From positions 1-37,000 of the forward strand of contig JAEZDA010000009.1 of assembly GCA_023433345.1 (NCBI GenBank): a stretch of 37,000 bases of DNA, given 5' to 3'. The DNA comes from Bacteroidota bacterium (GTDB lineage: Bacteria > Bacteroidota > Bacteroidia > Chitinophagales > Chitinophagaceae). Shown here piece by piece: positions 23,827 to 32,334 of this stretch; position 1 is the stretch's first letter, and the number at the start of each line of letters is the position of its first letter. The position numbers and the translations under genes are program-made. Under the pieces are notes generated by a model. It did no database searches. It was given only the letters and a program-made list of their open reading frames with translations, and was not told where the DNA came from.

Positions 23827-24327
23827 ATGAGTACCGTTATACTATCTGGAAAAGAGATCGAATTCAGCCTTCATGCCGGCAGGGTGATACATGCAAACAA
23901 ATACTCCGAAGCGCGTGGAGGCTGGGGAAATCTTCCCGTCAGTTCAGTGCTGAATACTGATATCGTTGTGGCCCTCACTAACGGAGACGATATACGCGTT
24001 TATGTGAGGCATCTTGATCTTCCTGTATACAATGGCCAGGAAGTTTCACTGCTTTCTGCAAACGGTAGCGTGGTTGCCCTTATCGATTTAAAAACACGCA
24101 GTTATTATTATACTACGGGAAACATCCAGGACAAGCTTGGCATGGGAGTTCCCGCGGTTTGGGTTTGGGCTGTCGGTATCATCTGTGCGGCAATTGCATA
24201 TAATATTGATTCGCTTGGAGGAACCTTCTTTGTGATGCCTTTTTTCGTTTGGATACCCGTGCTAATAAACCGTTGGATATTCAACAACAAGATTCGAAAA
24301 GAGATCCGCTCCTTTCTTACGGCATAA
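23827..24327 (+). CDS. Membrane-anchored protein of unknown function
   Basis: 166 residues from ATG 23827 (a GTG one codon upstream is also open). Residues 1 to about 105 are soluble and beta-rich (VILSGKEIEFSLHAGRVIHANKYSE, VVALTNGDDIRVYVRHLDLPVYNGQEVSLLSANG). Two membrane helices follow (about 110-130 and 133-150) and a basic C-terminal helix NNKIRKEIRSFLTA. No signal peptide, so the beta domain is probably cytoplasmic with a C-terminal membrane hairpin. No family recognised. It starts a three-gene same-strand stretch ahead of the TlpA-like gene. Confidence 0.55.
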   Translation: MSTVILSGKEIEFSLHAGRVIHANKYSEARGGWGNLPVSSVLNTDIVVALTNGDDIRVYVRHLDLPVYNGQEVSLLSANGSVVALIDLKTRSYYYTTGNIQDKLGMGVPAVWVWAVGIICAAIAYNIDSLGGTFFVMPFFVWIPVLINRWIFNNKIRKEIRSFLTA

Positions 24328-24380
24328 GAATTGTCGCTATTTCCCAGAATTTGCAAATTCAAAATTAATAGCCTTTCATA

Positions 24381-25652
24381 ATGCATTACAGAATTCTCAT
24401 AGCTATACTAATTACTCTCGCATCTCTTAACGTTGAGGGGCAGACGCCGGGCAAATTGAATGCTGAACTCAGGGCATTGACTAAGGAAAACGATCCCTCC
24501 AGGGCAATCAGAATGAAAGAACAGATCGTCAGGAAGCACTCTATTGATAGTACTAAAGACTCCGAAACCTTTGACATAATTAACGGCAGCATTGCATTAG
24601 TGTATGCGCGAAACCATGAAGCGAAGGGGTTTGAGCACTACATTAGCCTGATGAAAAACCAGTTCAATCAAACCTCAATGATGAACATGGCGGCAACTGA
24701 GCTGCTCGATAGAAGATCTGAAGATTCACTTGCGTTAAGAATAGCAAGGGAAACCATTGAAAAATTCCGCCGGTTTAAAGATGATCCTACAGCCATGCCA
24801 TCTCACTTTAAAGCAGAGGACTGGCAGCGTTTCATGAATTTTGCGCAGTATCCTTATTACGATACCTACGCCCGCGCTCTATTTGGAAACGGAAATTTCA
24901 AAGATGCGCTAACATTTCAACAAATGGCTTTTGCCGGCAAGCCGGAAGAAGGATTGCCAGCTTCTGTAGAACGCTATGCAGAACTGCTCACTTTGAATGA
25001 CAGGAATGATGAGGCTATAGATCTGCTGTTAAAAGTTGCTGCAATGGGGAGGTTAAATAAAAACATGTCTAACCTTCTTCAAAGCTTTTACGCCAAAGGC
25101 CAGCGCTCAGATAAATCCTATGATCAGTTCCTAGACAGTCTGCAGTTTCGGTTAAAAGAAAATATGAGGAACGAGTTCCAAAGAACCATGCTGAATAAGG
25201 AAGCTCCAGATTTCACAATAAAAAACCTTCAGGGCAGGCAGGTTAGTCTTTCTGATTACAAAGGAAAGATAGTGGTGCTGGATCTGTGGGCAACATGGTG
25301 CGCACCCTGTATCGCATCCTTCCCTGCAATGCAAACCCTGGTGAATAAGCACCCTGATGTTGAGTTCCTTTTTATCGCGGTACAGGAAGGAAGAAATGCT
25401 TTTGAAAAGGTGAAGAAATTTATGAAAGGCAGTAAATTCAGCTTCCATGTGCTGGTTGACGAAGCGGTTAAAAAAGGTTCCGACAAATTCAGGGTTTTAT
25501 CGGCTTATATGCCTGACGGTATTCCTGCAAAATATTTTATAGATAAGCAGGGAATTTTGCAGTTTACTTCCAAAGGTTTTGACACTGATGCGCAGTTGAT
25601 CAATGAAGCGGAAATGATGATCTCGATACTGCGGGAGGAACCGTTGCGGTAG
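24381..25652 (+). CDS. TlpA-like thioredoxin-fold protein with long N-terminal domain
   Basis: 423 residues. Signal peptide about 1-20 (NVEGQ). A helical, TPR-like N-terminal domain runs from about 25 to 270. Residues about 275-420 are an AhpC/TSA-Redoxin domain of the TlpA type: NKEAPDFTIKNLQGRQVSLSDYKGK, then IVVLDLWATWCAPC with the redox pair C307/C310, and a C-terminal GIPAKYFIDKQGIL containing the conserved cis-Pro region. Such proteins keep periplasmic or envelope thiols reduced, often serving cytochrome maturation or sugar-related systems in Bacteroidota. The specific target is unknown. It is 122 bp before the second TonB receptor gene on the same strand, a possible but unproven functional pairing. 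Confidence 0.85.
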   Translation: MHYRILIAILITLASLNVEGQTPGKLNAELRALTKENDPSRAIRMKEQIVRKHSIDSTKDSETFDIINGSIALVYARNHEAKGFEHYISLMKNQFNQTSMMNMAATELLDRRSEDSLALRIARETIEKFRRFKDDPTAMPSHFKAEDWQRFMNFAQYPYYDTYARALFGNGNFKDALTFQQMAFAGKPEEGLPASVERYAELLTLNDRNDEAIDLLLKVAAMGRLNKNMSNLLQSFYAKGQRSDKSYDQFLDSLQFRLKENMRNEFQRTMLNKEAPDFTIKNLQGRQVSLSDYKGKIVVLDLWATWCAPCIASFPAMQTLVNKHPDVEFLFIAVQEGRNAFEKVKKFMKGSKFSFHVLVDEAVKKGSDKFRVLSAYMPDGIPAKYFIDKQGILQFTSKGFDTDAQLINEAEMMISILREEPLR

Positions 25653-25774
25653 ATGAGAAAACAATGACAGATATTAAAGCTGCTTTGTTTCGATCTTATG
25701 ACAACTTGACCCGGTGAAAATTGAAAAGCAATCGCGGCCTGTAAATTGCATGGTTTCGAAACAATTATTCTGTC

Positions 25775-28231
25775 ATGCAACGTACTTCTGTACTTTTCTT
25801 TAGCTCCCTGCTTTGTTTTGCCTCCCAGTTTTCATTCAGCCAAACAACCGTTCGCCTCTCCGGTCGCGTAGTTGATCGAGCAACCCAGGCGCCGCTTCAG
25901 GGCATCAGCGTTTCATTGCAAGGTTTGCAGGTAGGAAGCATTACAGATTCTTCGGGATCTTTTGTGCTGACCGATCTGGTCATCAGGAGTTATAATATTG
26001 AATTTTCCGGAGTCGGCTATAAAGCCCAAACGCTTTTCAATATTGTAATGAGTGCGGGAAATGAAATCTTCCTGAACGTAGAGCTGGAGCCTGTTGCAGG
26101 CTCTTTAAGTGAGGTGATAGTAAGATCTAACCGGCGTACTGCAGAAGCTGCCACTATTGAATCTCCATTAAGCGTACAACGGTTAACAACAGAGGAGATC
26201 AGGAGCAACCCTGGCGGAAATTTCGATATCAGTAAAGTGATCCAGGCTTTACCCGGAGTTGGTGGTGGAATTGGCGGAGGCGGATTCAGAAATGATATCA
26301 TAATTCGCGGAGGTGCCCCAAATGAGAATGTGTTTTACCTTGACGGCATAGAGATCCCGGTGATCAATCACTTCCAAACACAGGGGAGTTCGGGCGGACC
26401 GCAAGGAATGCTTAATGTTTCATTTATTGAAGATGTAAAATTGAGCTCGTCAGCATTTGAGGCGCGCTATGATAACACGCTAAGTTCAGTATTCCAGTTC
26501 AGGCAGCGAACCGGCAATCCGAACAGGATCCAGGGAAATGTGAGGTTAAGCGCAACCGATCTGTCAGCAACATTGGAAGGGCCGCTTTCGAAGAATAAGC
26601 GAACTACTTTTCTTGCTTCTGCAAGGAGATCTTACCTGCAAGTTCTTTTTTCCCTGATCGACCTTCCCATAAGGCCTAACTACTGGGATTTCCAAACTAA
26701 AATTACACATAAGATAGACGCTAAAACAACTCTTGCTTTTATTGGCCTAGGTGCGATAGATGAATTCAGTTTTGCAAAGATCAAGGACGCTACGTCGGAA
26801 AAGTTATACGTATTAAATTCCAATCCCTTTATCAACCAATGGAACTATACTGCAGGCCTAACATTGCGAAGATTGGTTAAGGACGGTTTTGTAAATGTTG
26901 CACTAAGCAGAAATACATTCAACAATAGTATTCAGCAATATGAGAATAACGAGTTCAGGCTTTTGAGTGAACAAACTCTCGATTATCAAAGCCGCGAAAC
27001 GGAGAATAAATTTCGGGTAGACGTAAATAAGTATCGCAACGGATGGAAATCCGCCTACGGTATTTCGGCCCAAATGGCAGAATATAAAAATGAAACCTTC
27101 AATATTATTCGTCGCCAGTTGGAAGATGATTCTGGAAACATTATACAGCCCGGCCAAAGGGCGGATTTTATAAGTCCATTGAAAAACTTCTGGCGGTTTG
27201 GTGCCTTTGCCCAATTGAGCAGGAGTTTTTTTGACTCACGGTTAGGCGTAAGCGCTGGTATACGATCTGATATGAACACCTTTACCAGCCAGGGAAATGA
27301 TCCTGTAAGAACTCTTTCTCCCCGCGTTTCATTCAGTTATTTGTTTGCAGAAAGATGGACCGCCAATGCTTCAGTCGGGCGATACTTCAAAATTCCACCT
27401 TATACAATTCTTGGTTTTGCGACCAACAATGGCGAATTAATAAACAAGAATGCAGATTATCTGCAGAGCGATCATTATGTAACAGGGGTTGAATTTTTAG
27501 CCAGCAAAGCTTTAAGATTTACCGCTGAAGTTTTTTATAAAAAGTACAGCAACGTACCGGTTTCAATTCGCAATGGAATTTCTCTTTCAAATCTCGGTTC
27601 AGATTTTAATGTGCTGGGGAATGAAGCGGTTTCCACCAACGGTAAGGGCCGAGCGTACGGCTTTGAATTCTTCGCCCAACAAAAATTGTCCAAGCGGTTT
27701 TTCGGTCTCCTCTCCTACACCTTTTATAAGTCTGAGTACACAGGCGTCGACAACAAGTATATTCCATCAAGTTGGGACAATCGTCATCTCCTGAGTACAA
27801 CTTTAGGATACAAATTGCCGCGCAATTGGGAACTAGGTTTGAAATTTCGCTTCCAGGGCGGTGCGCCATATACGCCCTTTGATGAAGCAGCCTCGGAGTT
27901 GAATTATCTCTCGCTCGGCTCGGGGTTGCTTGACTATTCAAAACTTAACACACTTCGCCTTCGTAATTTTCATTCAAGCGACCTGCGAATCGACAGAAAG
28001 TGGAACCTTAAAAAAACAACGATTGATCTTTTCCTGGATATTACAAATTGGTACCGCGCGAAAAGTTCGGAGCCTGACAGCTATACTTTTAAGCGCAATG
28101 CTGATAATTCTGGTTTTGAAACGACCGATGGCAATCCTATTAAGCCTGATGGCAGCAATGGTATTCCCGTGAGAATAGTTAATGACGATGCATCTTTTGT
28201 ACCGTCGATAGGTTTGATCGTGGAATTTTGA
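25775..28231 (+). CDS. TonB-dependent outer-membrane receptor
   Basis: 818 residues. Signal peptide 1-23 (FSFSQ). A carboxypeptidase-regulatory-like domain spans about 25-115: VRLSGRVVDRATQAPLQGISVSL, SSGSFVLTDLVIRSYNIEFSGVGY. The plug spans about 125-245: SEVIVRSNRRTAEAATIESPLSVQRLT, GGIGGGGFRNDIIIRGGAPNENVFYLDGIEIP, and DVKLSSSAFEARYDNTLSS. The remainder is a 22-strand-type barrel, and the chain ends in SIGLIVEF with a terminal Phe, as expected for an outer-membrane barrel. The ligand is unknown. No SusD-like partner gene. The upstream TlpA-like gene might be co-expressed. Confidence 0.9.
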   Translation: MQRTSVLFFSSLLCFASQFSFSQTTVRLSGRVVDRATQAPLQGISVSLQGLQVGSITDSSGSFVLTDLVIRSYNIEFSGVGYKAQTLFNIVMSAGNEIFLNVELEPVAGSLSEVIVRSNRRTAEAATIESPLSVQRLTTEEIRSNPGGNFDISKVIQALPGVGGGIGGGGFRNDIIIRGGAPNENVFYLDGIEIPVINHFQTQGSSGGPQGMLNVSFIEDVKLSSSAFEARYDNTLSSVFQFRQRTGNPNRIQGNVRLSATDLSATLEGPLSKNKRTTFLASARRSYLQVLFSLIDLPIRPNYWDFQTKITHKIDAKTTLAFIGLGAIDEFSFAKIKDATSEKLYVLNSNPFINQWNYTAGLTLRRLVKDGFVNVALSRNTFNNSIQQYENNEFRLLSEQTLDYQSRETENKFRVDVNKYRNGWKSAYGISAQMAEYKNETFNIIRRQLEDDSGNIIQPGQRADFISPLKNFWRFGAFAQLSRSFFDSRLGVSAGIRSDMNTFTSQGNDPVRTLSPRVSFSYLFAERWTANASVGRYFKIPPYTILGFATNNGELINKNADYLQSDHYVTGVEFLASKALRFTAEVFYKKYSNVPVSIRNGISLSNLGSDFNVLGNEAVSTNGKGRAYGFEFFAQQKLSKRFFGLLSYTFYKSEYTGVDNKYIPSSWDNRHLLSTTLGYKLPRNWELGLKFRFQGGAPYTPFDEAASELNYLSLGSGLLDYSKLNTLRLRNFHSSDLRIDRKWNLKKTTIDLFLDITNWYRAKSSEPDSYTFKRNADNSGFETTDGNPIKPDGSNGIPVRIVNDDASFVPSIGLIVEF

Positions 28232-28304
28232 GTCAAACAAAAGTTGGAAAGTCTTCATTTATTTGATGTAAAGACCGTAGCGGAAATTGGTAAAATTTAA
28301 GTGT

Positions 28305-28386
28305 ATGTAAATGCTTAAAAACTCTTCTTCTCAAAAAAAATCGGGAACTTTTCTGTGGGGATAGGGGTTAACGGTACCCCGGGTGA
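28305..28386. repeat. 82-bp direct repeat, copy 1
   Basis: Matches 28635-28716 at 79 of 82 positions, offset exactly 330 bp. It contains the GGGGT..ACCCC inverted pair around TTAACGG. On the minus strand it holds the 3' end of a short frame and its downstream flank. Confidence 0.85.
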
Positions 28387-28471
28387 AGAGTGATTGAAGA
28401 TAAGGAGTAGTCACTGTTCTTAGGTCCGGCGGGTAGTAAGGATAGAAAAATTGACCAAAGTTTTTATTGCG
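28331..28471 (-). pseudogene. Possible remnant of a paralogue of the ORF at 28661-29023
   Basis: On the minus strand a 46-codon frame, open from a TGA at 28472-28474 to the TGA at 28331, ends in the same 16 residues (RGTVNPYPHRKVPDFF) as the neighbouring ORF. There is one synonymous change (CCC for CCG). A short PYL and a GAAGATAAGG DNA word also match just upstream, offset by three bases. Further upstream nothing aligns, and no start codon or membrane helix is present. It is either a decayed duplicate or simply the repeat being translatable. The rest of the gap 28232-28660 shows no gene. Confidence 0.35.
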
Positions 28472-28634
28472 TCATTTTCTTCCCGGTAGCTTTACCCAAA
28501 ACTCTTGATGTGCTGAGGTAAATTAACGAAAGCCGGGTGAATAGATTCTGGTGCCGGTTATACAAGAGTTTTGCAGGGTTGGAATTTTGAAGAGATCCGG
28601 GAGAACTTTATACGAGGCATTGCATTTTATCCGA

Positions 28635-28716
28635 ATGTAAATGTTTAAAAACTCCTCTTCTCAAAAAAAATCCGGAACTTTTCTGTGGGGATAGGGGTTA
28701 ACGGTACCCCGGGTGA
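28635..28716. repeat. 82-bp direct repeat, copy 2
   Basis: See copy 1. This copy supplies the last about 18 codons, the stop and the 3' flank of the minus-strand ORF 28661-29023. Confidence 0.85.
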
Positions 28717-29023
28717 CAACAGGAGGACGAAGATAAGGTCGGAACTCTTCGTGATGTTCGATATATATTTTAGGATCGAATATCGTATCGGGAATAACTT
28801 GGCTCAAATCATGTTTCGGCCCATTGCTTTCAGGTGCCAAAAAGCTTATAGATGTGCGAGAAATGAAAACAATCTGCGAGGAATACACGCATACAACTAT
28901 CAACAATACACCGAGTACAAGTTTTTTAGCGATCTGCCTTCCAAACGATCTTGAAACACCCGCTTGAAAATAAGATATGGCAGCGCCAATTGCTTGTTTC
29001 TTCTTTGTGAATGCGGGAGGCAA
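28661..29023 (-). CDS. Hypothetical small membrane-anchored protein
   Basis: A 120-codon frame with only a TTG start (29021-29023) and no internal Met, so the true start is uncertain. It has a basic helix (KKKQAIGAAISYF, SFGRQIAKK), one clear membrane helix (LVLGVLLIVVCVYSSQIVFI, about 34-53) and a polar tail with several prolines ending TRGTVNPYPHRKVPDFF. The C-terminus and stop lie within a duplicated 82-bp repeat. The membrane helix and the synonymous-only change between repeat copies argue for coding. The weak start and lack of any family match argue against it. It lies downstream of the WKNG propeller gene on the same strand (102 bp), so it could be its second operon gene. Confidence 0.4.
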   Translation of the reverse strand: MPPAFTKKKQAIGAAISYFQAGVSRSFGRQIAKKLVLGVLLIVVCVYSSQIVFISRTSISFLAPESNGPKHDLSQVIPDTIFDPKIYIEHHEEFRPYLRPPVVTRGTVNPYPHRKVPDFF

Positions 29024-29124
29024 AAAAGTCGCAGATAGGCTTATAGTTTGGAAACGCGCTGAAAAAGGTTAATGGGGTCCCAACAGCGAAGGTATTCCCC
29101 TTCAACCTGCTCATTAAGATAAAA

Positions 29125-30738
29125 TTATTTAAGGAAAACATCTAAAGCCCTTCTACTGTTTGTCAACGCTCCGAGGAAGGTGGCCACGCCATTTTTCCAG
29201 ATCACTGCATGTTCTCCGGTGCTGTCAAAAATATTACCCACGACGTAAACATCCGATCCCGAAATTTTAATTGATCGCGCTCTGCCGCTTTCTGACATAA
29301 TGAGTGTTCCGTTCTTCCATACTTTCGCCATCATACCAGTGGACTCCCATTCAATTCCCGCCACAAAAACATCGGTTCCCGAAACCGCAATTGAAGTAGC
29401 AGCCGCTTCGTTAGATGTAGTTATAACAGTGAGGGCGCCATTTTTCCAGTATGCGGGCATATTGGTTGAACCCGCCAACGTTTGTCCGGCAGCATATACA
29501 TCTGAGCCTGAAAATGCAAGTGCCGACACTGAGGCATTGTGGCTTGAAGGTAGTGAAACTGCAGTGCCATTTTTCCAAATGGTGGCTGTATTTATTCCAC
29601 CTTCTATTCTGCCTCCTACATATACGTCTGCGCCAAAAATAGCAACAGAAGAGGCATGGCCGAATGCCAATGAAAGCCTGCTTTCAATACCATTCTTCCA
29701 TAATATCGGATAAGTGGCAGGGCCTCCCGCATAATCTTCTCCCACTGCATACACATCGCCATTTGCTACGCAAACGCCAAAAGCCCGGCTCCGACTCGAT
29801 TGGCTCAATTTGGAAGGAATACCGTTTTTCCAAATAGTGGCAAAATAATCGACTGCCGCTCCGTGATTTGTTTCTCCTACAACATAGACATCATTATTTT
29901 CAACAAAGATCCCCCTTGCATTTGAGTATTCAGATCGGGGATGCAATTCAGATTCAACACCATTGTGCCACAAGCTGGCCACCTCGAGCATTTCCGGAAC
30001 TGCAAAAATATTACCCGCCACATACACTTCTCTTGTAGCAGGCACTGCTGAAGTAGTTACGCTAATTTGATTTCCGTAACTCGTTCCAAACACATTGGTT
30101 GCATAGGCTCTTAAATAATATGTTGTTGATGCAGCTAATCCCGAGAGGGAACTTGCAAAATCTCCCACCCCATTTCCATTAATCGAAATGCCGCTGGAGA
30201 TATCCGGATTGGGTGAAACATCCCAGCATATTCCGCGGGCGATCACTGCGCTGCCACCTTGATGAGTGATGATTCCACCGGTGATAAATCCAGAAAATGA
30301 AACCGACTGCGCAACTTTCGTTGTTAAAGTCGGCAGAGATTGAGTTGCTGAAGGCGTGGTTGTAACTGTTACCTCGTTGCCATAGCTCGTTCCGGAACTG
30401 TTAGTAGCATAAGCCCGAAGGTAATATGTAGTAGATGCGGTCAATCCGGACAAGTTACTTGTAAAACTTCCCGAACCAGATCCGTCAAATGTATGATTAT
30501 CCGAGGTTTCGGGATTTGGAACCGTTGCCCAACAAACCCCTCGGGCAGTAACATTACTTGAACCACCTTCCGTGATGTTTCCTCCGCTCACCATTCCAAA
30601 CTCCGTGATATTTATCACTGGCGTGGTAGTTACCACCGGCAAACTTTGCACCCCCGTTGTGTCATCGCTTTTTTTGCATCCCAACACAGCTAAGAATACA
30701 ATAAGAAAAAAATTTCTGAAAGTTGAATTTGATCTCAT
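29125..30738 (-). CDS. Lipoprotein with two Fn3-like modules and a seven-bladed WKNG propeller
   Basis: 537 residues. Lipobox cysteine C21 (VLGC-KK). Two tandem modules of about 100 residues (about 33-130 and 134-230) share the Bacteroidota Fn3-like pattern: a GGNITEGG strand, ARGVCW or ARGICW, PNPE/PNPD, G-x-G-x-F, L-S-G-L-x-A-S-T-T-Y-Y-L-R-A-Y-A-T-N, and G-T-S-Y-G-N. Then come seven W-K/H-N-G repeats with Trp at 257, 303, 347, 388, 431, 474 and 514, each with a G-x-D-V-Y-V-x-G strand. The propeller is clearly paralogous to 4409-5437. The Fn3 modules probably act as spacers holding the propeller off the surface (inference). Ligand or partner unknown. Confidence 0.75.
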   Translation of the reverse strand: MRSNSTFRNFFLIVFLAVLGCKKSDDTTGVQSLPVVTTTPVINITEFGMVSGGNITEGGSSNVTARGVCWATVPNPETSDNHTFDGSGSGSFTSNLSGLTASTTYYLRAYATNSSGTSYGNEVTVTTTPSATQSLPTLTTKVAQSVSFSGFITGGIITHQGGSAVIARGICWDVSPNPDISSGISINGNGVGDFASSLSGLAASTTYYLRAYATNVFGTSYGNQISVTTSAVPATREVYVAGNIFAVPEMLEVASLWHNGVESELHPRSEYSNARGIFVENNDVYVVGETNHGAAVDYFATIWKNGIPSKLSQSSRSRAFGVCVANGDVYAVGEDYAGGPATYPILWKNGIESRLSLAFGHASSVAIFGADVYVGGRIEGGINTATIWKNGTAVSLPSSHNASVSALAFSGSDVYAAGQTLAGSTNMPAYWKNGALTVITTSNEAAATSIAVSGTDVFVAGIEWESTGMMAKVWKNGTLIMSESGRARSIKISGSDVYVVGNIFDSTGEHAVIWKNGVATFLGALTNSRRALDVFLK

Positions 30739-30836
30739 TCAGTTTTGGTTGAACTTTCAAAATACAGTTTTTAAATTCTTTTCTAAGAAAATTGTTGTCA
30801 TTATTCCACCAGGTAGAAAATCTTTATTTTAGAACT

Positions 30837-31250
30837 ATGCCTGTATCAAAACAATTAATTGCAAAAGAAATAAGTGCGTATAATAAAGCACTATCTCCGG
30901 AAGACAAGGCAATCTGCGAACTGTTGTGTGACGAGCTCACGAAAAACCTGCCAGATTCTGAAAGCAAGATCTGGCACAAACACCCCGCCTGGTTCCTTAA
31001 CGGAAATCCGATCGTAGGATACAGCAGGCAGAAACCTGGGATAAGGTTAATGTTCTGGAGTGGAAAATCTTTCGACGAAGAATTGCTTAACAAGCGGGGA
31101 GAAAAATTTCAGGACGCATCGGTCTTTTATAACTCGGTAGATGAGATCAATTTAAAAGATCTCAAACGCTGGCTTAAAAAATCGCGTCAAATTCAATGGG
31201 ACTACAAGAACATCATAAAACGCAGAGGCAAGCTTGAGAGGCTGAGCTAA
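30837..31250 (+). CDS. DUF1801-family protein
   Basis: 137 residues from ATG 30837. An upstream start at 30792 would add 15 residues that do not look like the family. The pattern is that of DUF1801/YdhG-like proteins: a helix DKAICELLCDELTKNLPDSESKIWHKHPAWFLNGNPIVGYS, then strands IRLMFWSGKSF, FQDASVFYNSVDEINLKDLKRWLKKSRQIQWDYKNI. The conserved 'e.kiw...p.w.....p.vgy' segment is clear. Small cytoplasmic protein of unknown function, structurally related to iron-chaperone-like YdhG/frataxin-like folds according to family descriptions. Divergently arranged with the WKNG propeller gene. Confidence 0.75.
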   Translation: MPVSKQLIAKEISAYNKALSPEDKAICELLCDELTKNLPDSESKIWHKHPAWFLNGNPIVGYSRQKPGIRLMFWSGKSFDEELLNKRGEKFQDASVFYNSVDEINLKDLKRWLKKSRQIQWDYKNIIKRRGKLERLS

Positions 31251-31330
31251 AATTGATTCAGTGCGATAATATCGAAATCGGAGAGCCTCATATTTTTTCT
31301 GTTTTCCAGGTTCTAAAAATCAAGTCTGCT

Positions 31331-32008
31331 TCACAGCACACTTGCTCCCAGAACTTCATATTCGGGCGCTTCATCTACCCTGCCAGCACCGAGATAACGC
31401 TTAGCAAAGTATGGATCATCGAGGTGGGAGATCGTCACACCCGTAGAACTTCCTGCGTGAACAAAATATCCGTCAGATAAAAATACTCCAACATGGCTGA
31501 TTCCGCCTGTTGTATTGAAAAAAACAAGATCACCTTCGCGAAGATCTTCTTTATTAATGCGTGATGTAGTTTTAAATTGCTCACGTGCGGTGCGCGGCAA
31601 CATATAATTATATACGTCGTAAACCAGCTGTCCTGTAAAACTGCTGCAATCGATCCCCTTTTTTGTTGTTCCACCATAACGGTAACGCGTGCGATACCAG
31701 TCGTCGATAAAATTGTACAGCGGAACATTTTTGATCTGTTCTACCTCACAATTCATTATTAGGGAATATTTTAACTGTAGTTGGTTACACTTTTCGATTT
31801 CGGCAGAAGAGAGCTTCTTCAAATCCGGCTTGGTTCGAACCGGCATCTTAGATACCTCTTTTGCTGCGTAAGCAAGTGCAACAGTTTTTGGGCGGGATTG
31901 TAACTCTATCCCCTCGATAAAGCGGGGAGATTTTTTTTGTGCCAAAACATTTGGCGAGATTCCGGAAAAAATGGCCGTGGCCAAACTAACCAAAAATAAG
32001 TTTCTCAT
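31331..32008 (-). CDS. NlpC/P60-family (C40) peptidoglycan hydrolase
   Basis: 225 residues. Signal peptide about 1-23 (ISPNVLAQ). A linker and helical region to about residue 95 is followed by the NlpC/P60 core: YGGTTKKGIDCSSFTGQLVYDVY with catalytic Cys121, then LREGDLVFFNTTGGISHVGVFL with His172, and DGYFVHAGSSTGV with the third residue His184. All catalytic positions are present. The family cleaves gamma-D-glutamyl-meso-diaminopimelate or related bonds in stem peptides, so this is a periplasmic cell-wall hydrolase. Divergent from dnaE across a 326-bp spacer. Confidence 0.85.
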   Translation of the reverse strand: MRNLFLVSLATAIFSGISPNVLAQKKSPRFIEGIELQSRPKTVALAYAAKEVSKMPVRTKPDLKKLSSAEIEKCNQLQLKYSLIMNCEVEQIKNVPLYNFIDDWYRTRYRYGGTTKKGIDCSSFTGQLVYDVYNYMLPRTAREQFKTTSRINKEDLREGDLVFFNTTGGISHVGVFLSDGYFVHAGSSTGVTISHLDDPYFAKRYLGAGRVDEAPEYEVLGASVL

Positions 32009-32334
32009 ACTGTAATTGGGTTTACACGTATGCAGGACTTAATCTTGTGTTATTCAATCATCTTTTTGTTCTAGGTTTTTCTTTGATTCTTAAACTTGAG
32101 CTACGATTCGTGTCTTACAAACAATTTCAAAATAGGTTTTCAAAAAATATTGTTGCGAAAGTATAATATCTGTACCAAAATGGCAACCGATCGGGAAATT
32201 TTTTTCATTTCCTTGTGGAAAACGCTCCATTATTTAACGTCTGAAATTCGCGAACTTTGCAGACCACGAGCATTGCTTCAGGGAGTACAGATTGAGATCT
32301 TAACCATTTAAAATCAGGCCTTTAGCTACGAATT
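32009..32334. other. Divergent intergenic region between the NlpC/P60 gene and dnaE
   Basis: This 326-bp stretch is AT-rich, with no repeat units of the kinds seen elsewhere and no convincing open frame. It must contain the promoters of both divergent genes. I could not find a clear TTTG-N19-TAnnTTTG match. Confidence 0.4.

Noticed and set aside
28501..28620. Apparent APES-containing homology between the two minus-strand copies at 28331 and 28661
   Set aside because: On checking positions the matching words are offset by 47 bp and out of frame with the repeat-encoded tail, so the match is likely chance.
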